64,000 nucleotides of DNA from Tribonema minus (taxonomy: Eukaryota > Sar > Xanthophyceae > Tribonematales > Tribonemataceae). The stretch's first letter is position 1. The number at the start of each line of letters is the position of its first letter. The translations under genes were made by a program, and so were the position numbers. Below are positions 1-11,167 of the stretch, piece by piece. A model generated the notes under the pieces. It saw only the letters and a list, made by a program, of their open reading frames with translations, did not search any database and was not told the DNA's origin. Where the stretch lies: the NCBI GenBank assembly GCA_017506865.1, contig JAFCMP010000514.1, forward strand, positions 186,001 to 250,000, given 5' to 3'.

Positions 1-714
1 CACGCGAGACAGGCCGTTACACGTGCATTTGCGGTTTCGCACCGCCGGTGTGGAGTTCAGTAGTGCGGGGCGTGCGTCCCCCCCCCCTGTCCCCCATGTA
101 CATTGTGTTTGAGGGTGTGGTAGGCTGCGCCAGGCGTGCGCAAGCGTCGGTTTCGTTGCAACATCAGAGGGTGCGTCGCGCCACTGCAGGCTTGTCCGGT
201 GGCTGCGCCCCATCCCCTCCTTCCCTTCGTTGTCATCCCCCCAGAGTTGAAGTTGTGCAGACCAGCACACACAAATGCCCCCCCTGCGCTCCGCTCACTG
301 GTGCGGTATGTACCCCTTGTGTCCGGGAGTGGGAGAGCACATCGCTGGCCCGGGTTAAATCACATATAAGCACAAGTGCCACTGCGCGAGCGGTGCATAA
401 TGTTGTCTTCAGTTCATGGGGTGTGACTGATGTTTTGTTGTCATGCATGTGGGTTGACCTTGGCATCACGACTGTTCATGTGTGTTCTGCCATGCTGGTG
501 TCGTGTGTGGGTGACATATTGCGCCACTGGTTGGTTCTTGCGTCATGACAAGTTTACTGTAGGTAGCTTCACCATTTTGGGTTTCCGTACCAACTGTCAA
601 AAGCGTCATCAGCGTCGCGGCTGCTCAACAGCCTGAAAAAAAAAGAACAGAAGGAGGAGATAGACACACGCCAAGCCAAGAGGAGGAGGGGGGAAGTGGC
701 AAGGCAAGGGTAAC
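1..714. other. Left-edge non-coding stretch and LSM4 5' flank
   Basis: I see no supportable gene here. One open frame of 166 codons on the + strand (48-548) has low-complexity, Cys/Ser/Val-rich content and no recognisable motif, and I do not call it. The last 80 bases before the LSM4 start are purine-rich (an A-run at about 637-644, then AGGAGG-type stretches) and probably form the LSM4 5' UTR and core promoter. No TATA box stands out. Confidence 0.4.
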
Positions 715-2039
715 ATGGTAAGTGTCCAAGCCACCTATGCTTGTGCTAGAGTTTTGTGCATCAAACACCTGCCACTACTGTTTAGATCCCCAAGCTCAAA
801 CTGTGTTTTTCTCTCATGCTTGCCCTGCAGCTGCCGCTGTCGTTGCTACGAACGGCGCAGAGCCACCCCATGCTGGTGGAGCTCAAAAACGGCGACACCT
901 ATAACGGCCGCCTGGACATGTGCGACAACTGGATGAACATCAAATTGAGAGATGTCATATGGACCTCCAGGGATGGCGATAGATTTTGGAAGCTTCCGGA
1001 GGTGTATGTGCGAGGCACCAGTATCAAGTATATGACCATCCCTGACGAGGTGCTGGAGATGGTGGTGGAGGAGGAGGAGGGCAAAGAAAGTGAGTGCCTG
1101 GTGCACAACAAAGATGGACTTGAAGTAGCAAAATAGAAAACACCTTGCATTTGCTGTAGGTACTTACTTTACATTACAGTATGCTATGGCATGGTCGGAT
1201 TCGTGCTGTCGCTATGGCCGTAAATGCTGTCTTAGCTCTGTGCTTAGACGTGATGCTGCATACGCCATGCCGACCCTCGGACTGAGGGTGAAGGTTGACG
1301 AGCAATTAGCCATACCCACGAAGTTCATACCAGTGCTTCACACAACGTGGCTTGAGTCATGTTGTGCGGGAGCGATAATACTTCAACTGGTTGGATGCTC
1401 ACGCTGTCCGGGGTGTTGGCAGCACCAATTGTGAGACAAGATGGGTCCGACACTGAACTACCTACCTAGTCTGCGCAATGCCACTCACAAGCAGCGATCA
1501 CCTCTCTTGACGACGTGTTTGACGTAGTCGCTTTATGTATTGAAGTTGCTTATCCTCCACTTAAAGCGACGTTCATGCATGGTGCTTCCCTTGAACAAGC
1601 ACACAACTTAGGAGGCACTTAGGTGATCCCCTGAGAGGGCTCAACTTGACTGCTGCCGACTCTTATCCTCCAACCCTGCTGCTCTTTAGCAGAGGACGCC
1701 TTGCATCGTGCCTCTCGCAAGGGCGCGTAGCAGCAAGCCCGCTTGAACTCTTCTTTCTATCTTCAACCCTGTTTATCATGTTGAACCCTACCCTGCCCGC
1801 GCCTCTCAGAACGAGCAGCAGCAGGATGGAGAGGCAGCGCAAGCGGACGCGGCCGCGGTCGTGGTGGAAACATCAGGGGGCGAAGTGGCGAGCGTGGCGC
1901 AGGGCGGGGGGCTGGCAGGGGAAGGGGGGAAGGGGCTCGGGGAGGGGGAAGGGGGGCAGGGGGGCGGGGTAGGGGCGATGGTGGCAGGGGCAGGGGGAGA
2001 GGGGACTCGGGGGGCGGGAGGGGCCCGGGCAGAGGGTAG
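715..2039 (+). CDS. LSM4: U6 snRNA-associated Sm-like protein LSm4
   Basis: LSm4 is a subunit of the LSm2-8 ring that binds the U6 snRNA 3' end in the nucleus, and of the cytoplasmic LSm1-7 ring in mRNA decapping. Exons: 715-717, 831-1089, 1810-2039 (163 aa). The first coding exon is only the ATG; GTAAGT follows at once and the acceptor CCCTGCAG at 823-830 restores the family N-terminus [11 protein letters not shown]. The Sm fold covers about residues 2-76, with Sm1 ([28 protein letters not shown]) and Sm2 ([15 protein letters not shown]). The second intron (GTGAGT 1090, CTCTCAG 1803-1809) is phase 1 and opens an Arg-Gly-rich tail of about 75 residues ending in RGPGRG-stop, as in animal and plant LSm4. 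Length and domain order are normal. The Pro-rich frame on the opposite strand of the tail is a shadow. The function is known for the family; the exon joins are my reading. Confidence 0.95.
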
Positions 2040-2993
2040 GAGCGGTGAATGGTTTGTGTGTGTGCGGATGCCATCGAAAAGCGGTAATGACCACTGCTGG
2101 CACCGTGCGATGTGGCGACAATTTTGTGTTTTTGATTTGAGCATCTGCTTGACTGTGTGTTGAGCACTGTGTGTGTGTCCCTGGTCTTTTCAAATTTGGT
2201 TGCTGAATAGCCAGTTTTTATGCCCAGTCAAGATGCATTCCCTAGGCACTGCTAATGCCTGAGCAGGGCATTGCGCAATGCCGGATTGGGTGCATTGTCA
2301 CAGCAAGGAAACGTGCATGATTCCACCACTGTATAGACGCACGAATGCCTTTGTGTATGTATGTCTGTGGCACACGACGAGAGCTGGTAAAAGCGTGCCT
2401 GTACGGCTACGCTGAACGTGGCATCATCACTCTCGACGGGGCCCTGAAGTATGCCCAGCATCTGCCACATCAATGCCTCGTGTGCTACACACAGTGAGCA
2501 CTGCAGCGTCATGACATCCTCTGTTTGAAAACTTTGCATGTCGAGGGCGCTGCATTTGGTCACAAGGATGTGATACTGCAGCAGCACACTGATGAAATGA
2601 GCAGCTCGCCAACAACACAATGAACATGACGTGTCAACATCAGCAGCATCATAAGTGCGCCACTACAACAGTTGCAGGGGCAAATGCACACTGCTGCCCA
2701 TTCTGGAGGATCACTCTGGGCGGTTGATTGTAGCCACAAGTGCATAAGCGCAGCAGCAAAATTACAAAAATGCTTGATATCCTTGACAAACAGCCTCGCT
2801 GCAAAGGTAAATTGTACTGTGGGCAATGGTGATGCTCACTCATAGTACATGAGGAGCCTTGTGCAAATGCATCGGCAGCTGCTCGCTGACTCAATGGCGC
2901 GCAGCCTTGGCCTGTCCAATCAGCACCTTCCCAGACCTCCCTCTGAAAAGGCTGCAAGAATGGGCCAAGTCTGCACATCTGGGGAGCGAATGA
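2040..2993. other. Convergent intergenic region, LSM4 / SLF2-like gene
   Basis: This stretch holds the two 3' UTRs of convergently transcribed genes. No open frame has a recognisable product. I found no clear TGTAA signal for LSM4, but one is present for the minus-strand gene (see 2762-2766). Confidence 0.4.
2762..2766 (-). terminator. Candidate poly(A) signal TGTAA
   Basis: Read on the minus strand this is TGTAA, about 230 bases past the stop codon of the SLF2-like gene. TGTAA is the usual poly(A) signal of green algae. A five-base motif can occur by chance, so support is weak. Confidence 0.35.
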
Positions 2994-5900
2994 CTACTGC
3001 ACTGCGGCAGCAGCAGCAGCGCTGGTGTTGAAAAAGCCCTTGAGGGTGCTCTGCGTGGGCGCGGCGCGCGCATTTCCCGCGCACTCCGCCGAGAGCATGG
3101 AGAGCAGGTCTTTGCACTTGCGCACGTCCGCCTGCATGATGTCCTTCATGCGCGACGACAGGCCTTCGGCAGCTTCTGCTATGGCCGTAAGCAGTTGACC
3201 TCTGTTGGGCGTCTGCGCTTCCCCTGTGGGTGAGGGGGGCGGGCGCGTAGGGGGCGCAGTGCACGAGATGTGCTTGTAAGCTGGGCTTGACTGACGAAAA
3301 CACGAAAACACCATCATTGGCTACCCCGCATGACATGCACACGTACTGACAACATGAAACAGGCCACCGTTTGTCATGCTGCCCAGAAGGCGCAACTTTG
3401 GGAGACATTATGTGATGGCACAGCCAATGAGGCGAGCAGCGTTTCGACATCTACTCGCAGAGTGGTCAACGTCAACGTGTGAAGCACAAGTCTCAATATG
3501 CATACTGACATATGGCATGCCAGTGGTACCGCATACACAACAGTTCGTGTTCCTGAACGTTCACCACTTTCAAAAGCTGCTGTAACTGTCACAAAAACCC
3601 ATCATGCTCATGCAATCACCCCCTATACACCGTACACATCATATACAAAACCATGTTACTGATTCCGGCAGTACACCATTTACGCAGCAAACAGCTGTAC
3701 CTGATGCTGCCCCATTCTGACACGGCTGCGGAGGCACCAGGGTCGACTCTACCAGGGTCTGAGCACAGCCGAGCACTGCATACTGCCGCGCGGGCCCAAA
3801 GCGACCGCCTTCTCGTAGGCCCCGCGTGTCGATGTCGGCGCGGAGCACTGTTATGGCAGCCAAAGTCTGTAAATAACAGGCCAGAAAGCATTGTTTTTGT
3901 GACAATGAAGGCACGTGTTGGGAGGTGTATTGCGGCCAGCAGGTGGCAGTGGTGTGGTTTGAACATGTCGGATGTGCACAGAGTGCAGGAGTGGGTTGAG
4001 CATCAGCGACACTGCACACTTGCTGTGGGGCCGTGCAAGGCGTGCGTCCAGTGCTACAACACGGCCGTAAAAAGGGCCAGGGATGGACATGTACAATGCG
4101 TGGGTCAGGCCTAAGTGCACATGCTTTTGCTCACTTTAAAGTTGTGCTTTTACGGTATGCATCAGGCCTGCATGCCCATGTAACACGTATGACACGAGCT
4201 TCAATGTCACCCTCACCTCACTGGCCAGATTGACCAGATCATTACCGCCCACCCATTCATTCATTCATTCATTCATTCACTGTGGAGCTCACCTGAACAA
4301 GGCCGGCTTCACGCGGCCGCACGGCGGCTTGCTCCCTGGCATATGCTGTGTCAGCAAGCAGCGTATGCAGCAGCGTGCTGTGCGCATACGCGGCCTGCAA
4401 CTGGCGGCTGCGTGGCGTGTCGCTGGTGATGTGACGCGCGACGTGCACGCAGGTCTCTATCGAGGTGTCCACGTGGCACTCCCCTGTGGCGACGTGTATA
4501 ATACGATACGGAGGAAGGTTAGGCGTGTCTGTCATTATCCACAGCTTCATTTCATGCTTCAAAGTATTTCTGAAGTATCGCACGATGGACTGTTACAAGT
4601 TCACCTGAAGCTGTGCTCAAAGTTGGATTGCTAAGTCGGGACGGTGAGCTGGCCACTTCAATGCAGACATAATCAAGAGCGTAAACACACACCCTCCCTT
4701 CCAGCTTCACAAGCTAAGTACTTGTAAAGTATTGAGCACTTAGGACTGCCCACGGTGCAAAGGAGCCGCTTGTTACGACGTGGTGTCGACAGCTCACACA
4801 GCAGCGCCGAGCGCTGAACACGCACCACCACTTTGAAGTGTGCAGTGACGCTCCAGAAATTGTAGCAATTTTTGACATGAAGTGACAGACTCACGCCAGC
4901 TCTCTCAGGGCATGGTGCGTTTGTGCGCACAAGAAACGTCAATACAAAACTTGGTTTCAGCAGTGACACTGCCAGGCGTGCACGCAACTTTCAACAGTCG
5001 GAGGGTGGGTCAGTCGGAAGGCCCGTAAAAGCACAGTATTAGTGTACTGAGAGCCTGAAGGGTGACTCTCCACACACGATGGACGTTCTCTCGTGGCATG
5101 CCAGGAAGCTGTGGCCAGGATCTGTAAACACTGCCAGAAACTTCATGTTCAGGAGGCTCAAAACTCATGCGCGGAGCAAAAGTTAGGCTATCACAGGTCT
5201 ACAGTCACCATGCACTCATATCTGAGCTGAGCCTTGCAATATGGATGCAAATGTTCATGTCCATGACCACCTTCACACCCATTGCCTGCTGCACAGACCA
5301 CTATGGCCCTGACCAATCCCTGACCGATTCATGATTACATACAGCAGCGCAAGCCCCGTCTTTGAGGGTCTTCCATCCGTAACCTGAGCTACCCTGGGGT
5401 ACTGCTCCACCAAAACTTCCAAGTTTGTTGCAATGTGAACATGAATGAATAGACTTGATTGTGCCAGCTGCACTTGAATACACGCAGCGTGTATCACCTG
5501 CCAGGTCCTCCAGCTTAGCAATCAGCCCCCCCAGCGCGTCATCGCTCCCCCACCGCCCCTGCTGAGCGCCACCACCAGCTGTTGTTTGTACGAATTACTT
5601 GATGAATTCATGCGAGTGTACTTATGCAACATGTATCACCTGCCAGGTCCTCCAGCTTCGCAACCAGACCCCCCAGCGCGTCATCGACCCCCACCACGCC
5701 TGCCGAGCGCCGCCACCAGCTGTTATTTGCACGAACATACTTGATTTATAATCTCTGCAGTTGTATCTATGCAACATGTATCACCTGCCAGGTCCTCCAG
5801 CTTCGCGACCAGGCCCCCCAGCGCGTCATCGCTCCCCCACCACGCCTCCGGCATCGCGCCAAACACCGCCACCAGCGCCGCCTGCGCCGCCGGGTGGCAC

Positions 5901-7517
5901 GCCACCGCCACCCCCCTGTCCACGGACAGCGCCGCCAGCGTAACCGCCAGGTCTGACAGAGCATCAGCGCTCAGCGCGTGCCACCCAGCGTTCAGGCACA
6001 GCGCGAGGGACTGCAGAAAAGGGTCGACGTTCGTCCAGAGGCGCGCGGGGGGGAGCGCTGCTGCTGCGGAGGTGTCTGCGTCGTCGTCGGTTTCGGTGGT
6101 TGCGGCGGTTTCGTCGGTTTCGCTGAGCCACGCTGCGCCCGCCGCCTCATAGAAGTCTTGGAGCAGGGCCTCTGTGATGCCCATGGGCTGCTGTGGGTGT
6201 TGGCCGTTGGCGGGGGATGTGAGGGCTGACAGCGTTGCAGCTGCTGCGATTACATCCCTGCACATGCACAAGGGACAAGGTGGTCAACTGAGTGAACGAA
6301 GGGTAACCCTACAAACCTCTTAGAGGGCCACGCATGTTGGGTTGGCTGCGGCGGCATGGTGCGCGGCACTTGCATAGGTTTCATGAGCAGGAATAGGCGG
6401 CGACGCGTGGGCAGTTCGCATCGCCAGTGTCACAGCGGCAGAGCCGTCCTGTGTCTTCACATCTCAAACGCTGATGCATACTCTACAGAGCCCAATCACT
6501 CATGCCCTCCTGCAGGCTCGATCATGCACGCTTCACAAGCACATGCAGTACCCCTGCGCGCATACGCTCAGCCGCACAACTGGTCTGCACACGACGACCC
6601 AACTTCAATCGCGGCACGTCACCTGATGCTGATCACGGCCTTCTCCGTCACGCCTCCGTCCGGATGAAACGCCGCCACCCGCAGCAGCCACTCCACCAGG
6701 TACGGCGGCGGCGCCACCCTTCTCTGCAGCAGAAACTGAGCGATGGTGCGGTCCGAAAGCACATCCAGCAGCTCATCGCTGCCACACGCATCGGTCCGCT
6801 GCAGAATGGCGTTCAACGGCTGCAGTTGCGGCGGCGCTGCTGCGGCTGCGGGGCACCGATTGGAGAAGGTGTAGTGGCTGTGCGGCAGCGCGGCGCCTGT
6901 GGGGCGCAGCGCGCTGACCAGGCCCTTCATGTCCACAGAGTCCTCATCCACGTCGTCCATGGAGTCCATAAGTGGCTTCACGGGTTGCTGGCGGAGGGAG
7001 TAGAGATGAAGCTTTGTGTGAGCTTCGCGCTGATGTGAGTATTTGTTAAATGGTGCGCAGCTACTGTAACTGCCGACCAGCAAGGGTGTGACGGCAGCGA
7101 AGTCGACTGTGGTAACAGCAGGTGAGCAGGTGCTTCACCAAGAAAGGTCGTTGCAGTGCAGCTTAATTGGCACCGGCTCAAGCTCACTCACGCATGCACT
7201 AGACAATCATTGTTGAACATGTGTGCCATGAGTCTGCAGCGAAGAGTTACTGAAGGAATTCAAGGTCACTCAAAGCAGCACATCGACACTCGGCAGTAAG
7301 GAACACTCACCACGTCAATAGGGGCATACAGTATGTCCATGTCGACTTTGAAAGTGCTCTCCGCCTGCTTCAGCCGCTCCCCCATGGCGATGTCTTGCTG
7401 CACCTCCAGCAATACACTTTCGAACGAGTACTCCGAGTTGGGCTTCGCGGCTGCCTTAGGTTTGGCGATGATGGGCCTGAAGGTGAGCAGCTCATCGTCT
7501 GAGCTGCTGTCATCCAT
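2994..7517 (-). CDS. SLF2/FAM178-like (CANIN) protein, probable SMC5/6 recruitment factor
   Basis: Six exons in 5' to 3' order: 7517-7311, 6987-6623, 6257-5785, 4483-4293, 3866-3701, 3223-2994. The intron phases agree at every join (0,2,1,0,1) and give 543 aa. The start is the MDDSSSDDELL Met at 7517. Residues 1-69 are acidic, then helical and Glu/Lys-rich. Residues about 90-200 contain ALPHSHYTF, LQPLNAIL and IAQFLLQ followed by YLVEWLLRVAAFHPDGGV. This order (IPxxHPGExIF, NPL, LLKWLFQMMSVHxD) is that of the CANIN region of SLF2/FAM178, the Nse6-type factor that brings SMC5/6 to damaged DNA. The rest is Ala/Leu-rich and probably helical, with no motif I know; the C-terminus is a short poly-Ala. 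The protein is much shorter than human SLF2 and lacks its long N-terminus. The 3' end of the third exon is tandemly triplicated (5498-5877). Alternative: another helical-repeat protein. The domain call is by memory of the motif pattern. Confidence 0.6.
4253..4279 (+). repeat. (ATTC)n microsatellite
   Basis: About six to seven copies of a 4-base unit lie 14 bases beyond the donor site of the fourth exon of the SLF2-like gene, inside the intron. Confidence 0.9.
5498..5877 (-). repeat. Triplicated exon end plus donor site in the SLF2-like gene
   Basis: The 3' part of the third exon (from CTGGTGGCGG to GACCTGGCAG) with its donor GTGATAC recurs in three tandem copies. The donors lie after 5785, 5640 and 5498 (spacing 145 and 142). 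Each extra copy is preceded by a usable AACAG acceptor. The outermost extra copy (5578-5498) is 81 nt, phase 1 on both sides and open, encoding a second helix like WGSDDALGGLIAKLEDLAG. The middle copy (5719-5640) is 80 nt and would shift the frame. Confidence 0.8.
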
Positions 7518-9109
7518 GGTGCTGCTGGTGGTGTGCTGGTTCAGACTTCCCTGTGCTCTTCTTCACATCAGGGGCAAGGTTCGTTCGCTGCAAGTGTCGA
7601 GTACCGTACTACTACTACTGTAGAGCAGCACTTTCGGCCAGCAGATCAGCAACTACACCAAAAGGTGTGATTCCGCATTCGACCCAGCGCTGCAGGCTCC
7701 TACTGATGATTCACATATTATGTCTATTGTCAAAAAGTTTTTGGCGCGAACGGGCCCTTTGGTGCTAATAAGCAGGGTTATGTTCCACAAACGGCACCAT
7801 ACAGAACCAAGTGCTGCTGTATTCTCAAGACACACGAGTGAGTGAGTGAGTGCTACCCGCTTTCCCCTTTTAGCATGGTCATAGAAAGCTGCCATCGCGC
7901 TCCGTGTATGGCGACGTAACCACATCATGATTCTGGCCTCAACTCGACATGCTGCTGCATGTTTTCAAAAAACGTATGCGACTACATAGCCAATGCTAGA
8001 AGGGGGGCTCCGGAAAGCGGGGCAAAACTCACTGACTCACTCACTATTGTGTACTTGCAGCAACGCCAGTGCAGTTCATGTATGGTGCCAGACATCAACA
8101 TAACCCTGGCGTCGTTTCGAGATGACGATGGACCGCCGTGCTCTGCTGAGGTCAACAAGTCAGCAACTTGATCATGGCAACATGTAGTGTCAACAGCTGG
8201 CTTCCTCCGTCAGCTTAAAGGTCTGATTTCTATCAGGCAGACCATTTGGTAACCGCAAGCCACAATGCAGCTCAATCCACGAACGCTTTTGTTGACAGGA
8301 ATGGCACGATCAATTCGTGTCTGCAGCACTGTTCAACGCACCCCTTCATGTTAGTAGTATGTAACCTTCTGAGTATTGGTACACGGTAACACGCAATATG
8401 ACGGAGTCTAGAAAGAGCGGGCAGTTGGACACGGACCCAGCTATGGCATGCGTAGTGGAAGGGGAAATGCTGGTTTGAAATGTCATATAGGTTGATGGTC
8501 AATGAGCAATATGACACTTTGTGACAAGGTAGATGTAATATATGGTAGCAAGCTTGACATCAATCATGTGGGCGTATTGCGCCCTAATCAACAACATTCC
8601 AAAAGGTACAGCCAACAGCATCAGGACGCGGCATGGCATTGGCATGCAGTGTCACACACATGGTGCATCTGCACGCAGTACTGAAGTCATATGCAATGCA
8701 TTTAGAGGCGATCATCAGATGGCGGAATGGATGTCAGCACGTGTGGCCCTTATCTTCGTGTCAGAGCCATTGTAATGGTGCGGCTGGGAGGTGCCACTAT
8801 TTGTGCTGTGTGCACTAAAACGATGTCACTGCGGTGCGACGATGGCGCCAGCATGTGGCCGTCCTTGGAAATGGCAATCTGCAGATTCAGCAGCACACCG
8901 TCTACTGGCAGCAACCCTTACAAAAAGTACCACGGCATGCGTGCTACAGTAGCTGCAACGACCCTGTCTACCTGACATACTGAAGTGTACACAGAGTAAT
9001 ACGGCATTGTCGGATGTCCTTGATACATGCATACCCTGTTCAGCTTAGTTTCTAGTGTGCTCCCACCTAGCGATCTGCAAACTGACCGACTGCACTGCAC
9101 TCGCACTAC
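7518..9109. other. Intergenic region between SLF2-like gene and gene A
   Basis: This stretch contains the promoter side of the SLF2-like gene (just above 7517) and the 3' UTR of gene A. Open frames here are short, without motifs, and not conserved with anything I recognise. A short (ACT)n run occurs near 7608-7619 and a (TGAG)n run near 7836-7851. Confidence 0.4.
8918..8922 (-). terminator. Candidate poly(A) signal TGTAA of gene A
   Basis: TGTAA on the minus strand, about 190 bases past the gene A stop codon at 9110. The position fits an algal 3' UTR; the motif alone is weak evidence. Confidence 0.35.
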
Positions 9110-11167
9110 TTACTGCTGGGCACTGTGTGCAGCATCTCTGTCATCTTCGCCTATTGAGAGCGTTGGAGCAGGTGCAGACCGCTCAGCATCAACTTCAACA
9201 TCCGCTTTGCCGCGACCGCTGCTGCACGCAGGCGAGCTAATATATATACCAACAGGCACTTGGCAGGCTGCCGCGTCGTGGCAGTCGGGGACACCGCGCT
9301 CGCTCGGCATCTTGTGGAAGGATGACGCCATGAGGCACCCCCCCAGCTGGGGGTAGAAGTGCTCCACAACCGGAAACAGAACCAGCAGCAGCATGCTGAT
9401 AATGAGCAGTGCGCTCGTCACATCCTGTGCGGTCTGGCTCATGTAGTCCACCCGCGCCAGGTAGAGCACGAGCGTGGTGAAGAAGATGACGGCGGCGCTG
9501 TAAGTAGAAAGGCGACGCTCCACACCTGACTGGTGTGGCTGCACGTACAGGTATGCCACCATGAAGACCAAGGCGAAGCCGAAGGCCAGGGCCAGTTGAG
9601 CACTGGTGCCTGGCAGCATCAGGGCCTGAAAGGGGCACGCAGGCAGCACCGGGGTAGAGTTTGGGTTAGGTTACCCAGGGGGGGCGCAGTGGTGATGGCA
9701 GCTAAGCCAGCCAGCAAGAGATACCGCAGGTGCTGGCATGTCATAAATGTGGCGTGCAGTGCCAAGTGCACCTTTCGCGCGTGCTTGTCACTGTGGCTGG
9801 CATTGAAAGGTGGAATGGTGCTGCAGCTGAGTGCTGACAACTACTGAAACTGAGAAGCCCCACGAGACAATCAGATGTTACTGTAGTCTGTTGCACAATT
9901 ATGCAGACATGAGGACTTAATGTGAGTTGGTCGTTTGCACAAGCAGGCTTGGAGCAATGAATGATTAGAGGCACTCTACACCATGTGTGCTACGCACAAT
10001 GCTTCAGCAAACCACAGCCCTGACCATAACCGTGACCGTGATTTTCATGTACGCAGTTCTGAGCTCTGACAGAGAACGGCGCAATCTCGTGTAGGATTAG
10101 CACGGGAGTTTGGAAGTAACAGGATAAGATTAGGGCCAGCACAAGGGCATGGTCGGACTATGTACTTGTGACCTGACGGCATCTTCGTACATGCATGTCT
10201 GCTGAGCATCGACACCAATCAAACGTCTCAATAATACAATTGCTCACCAGCAGACCAGCCAGTAGCAGGCGGCGTACGCACTCCACCAGCTCCCACCACG
10301 GCGCAGCGCAGTGATACGAGTCCCAAAGAAACGGTCCGGGCGCGCGCGCCTGCGCTGCTGCCACTGGGTCAACTGCGCTCGCGAATGAGTCTAGTGCTTC
10401 CGCCTTGAGCGCTGCCACACGCTGCTTCCACAGCAGCACGGCGAACAGCGCAGGGACACCGATGGGGTAGACCAACACCATGACGCCTGCATAGGCGACG
10501 TAGGCAGTGTGCGTGGGCGTGCCGCACTCAATGCTGTAGTCAGCGCGCAGGTAGCTCTTGCCGGTGCCGTCGAGACGGTCGCAGGGGAACACCTGCAGCA
10601 CTGTTGTGGACACGGATGTGAAGACCAGAAACAGGAAGGCGAGGGCCATGTCGACATTGCATGCGTGCAGCGCTCGCAGCCAGCTGTGCGCAGGCAGCAT
10701 GGAGTAGCGCTTGAGCCGCAGCAGCAGGCGCGGCGCAAAGAGCAGGGGCAGCAGCGCCAGCGGTGCCGCGGTGCGGACGACGAGCTCGCCGTAGAAGTTG
10801 AAGTTTGTCGCGCAGCGCAGCAAGTTGAAGTCGAGGTTGACCCAGCCCACGACGCCCAGGAACGTCACCAGTTGCCGCGGGACGACGCTGCCCGTTGCGC
10901 TTATGGCCTGCGTGAGAATCTGCAGTGTGATCACTGGCGTGCGCAGGCTTGCAGAAACTGCCAGTACCAGCTGCGCCGCGCGGCCGTGAGTCATGGCCAG
11001 CGCTTTCTCGCTGTGCCGCGCCATCGACACCGATGCCCAGGCGACCACCATCAGTGCCAGCAGGGCCAGCACGGTGAGTAGGAGCGTCACCACTTCCAGT
11101 CCTCCGTGACAGTTGAGGCACTGGTAGCCGGGTGCTGCAGCGTAGCCGTCGGCGCAGACTGCGCAGT
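9110..11167 (-). other. Gene A: C-terminal membrane domain (last two exons)
   Basis: Exons 11167-10248 and 9625-9110, joined in phase 0 (LLAGLLV + ALMLPGTSAQ). After the last cysteines (QCLNC) come hydrophobic segments starting VVTLLLTVLALLALMVVAWA, then LALLPLLFAPRLLL, MALAFLFLVFTSVSTTVLQ, AYVAYAGVMVLVYPIGVPAL, the WWELVECVRRLLLAGLL pair, LALAFGFALVFMVAYLYV, AAVIFFTTLVLYL and LLIISMLLLVLFPVV. That makes about eight to nine spans. Between spans lie the family-typical LRADYSIECGTPTH loop and the WDSYHCAAPWWELVE motif. The layout resembles the TRP-like membrane ends of other protist beta-helix proteins. The tail of about 60 residues is acidic and hydrophilic, probably cytosolic. Confidence 0.8.

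Noticed and set aside
48-548. Open frame of 166 codons on the + strand
   Set aside because: Biased, motif-free composition, no splice context, and no similarity to a known family that I can see.
1763-2193. Pro-rich open frames on the minus strand
   Set aside because: They are the reverse strand of the Arg-Gly tail of LSM4, whose frame and splice sites are clear.
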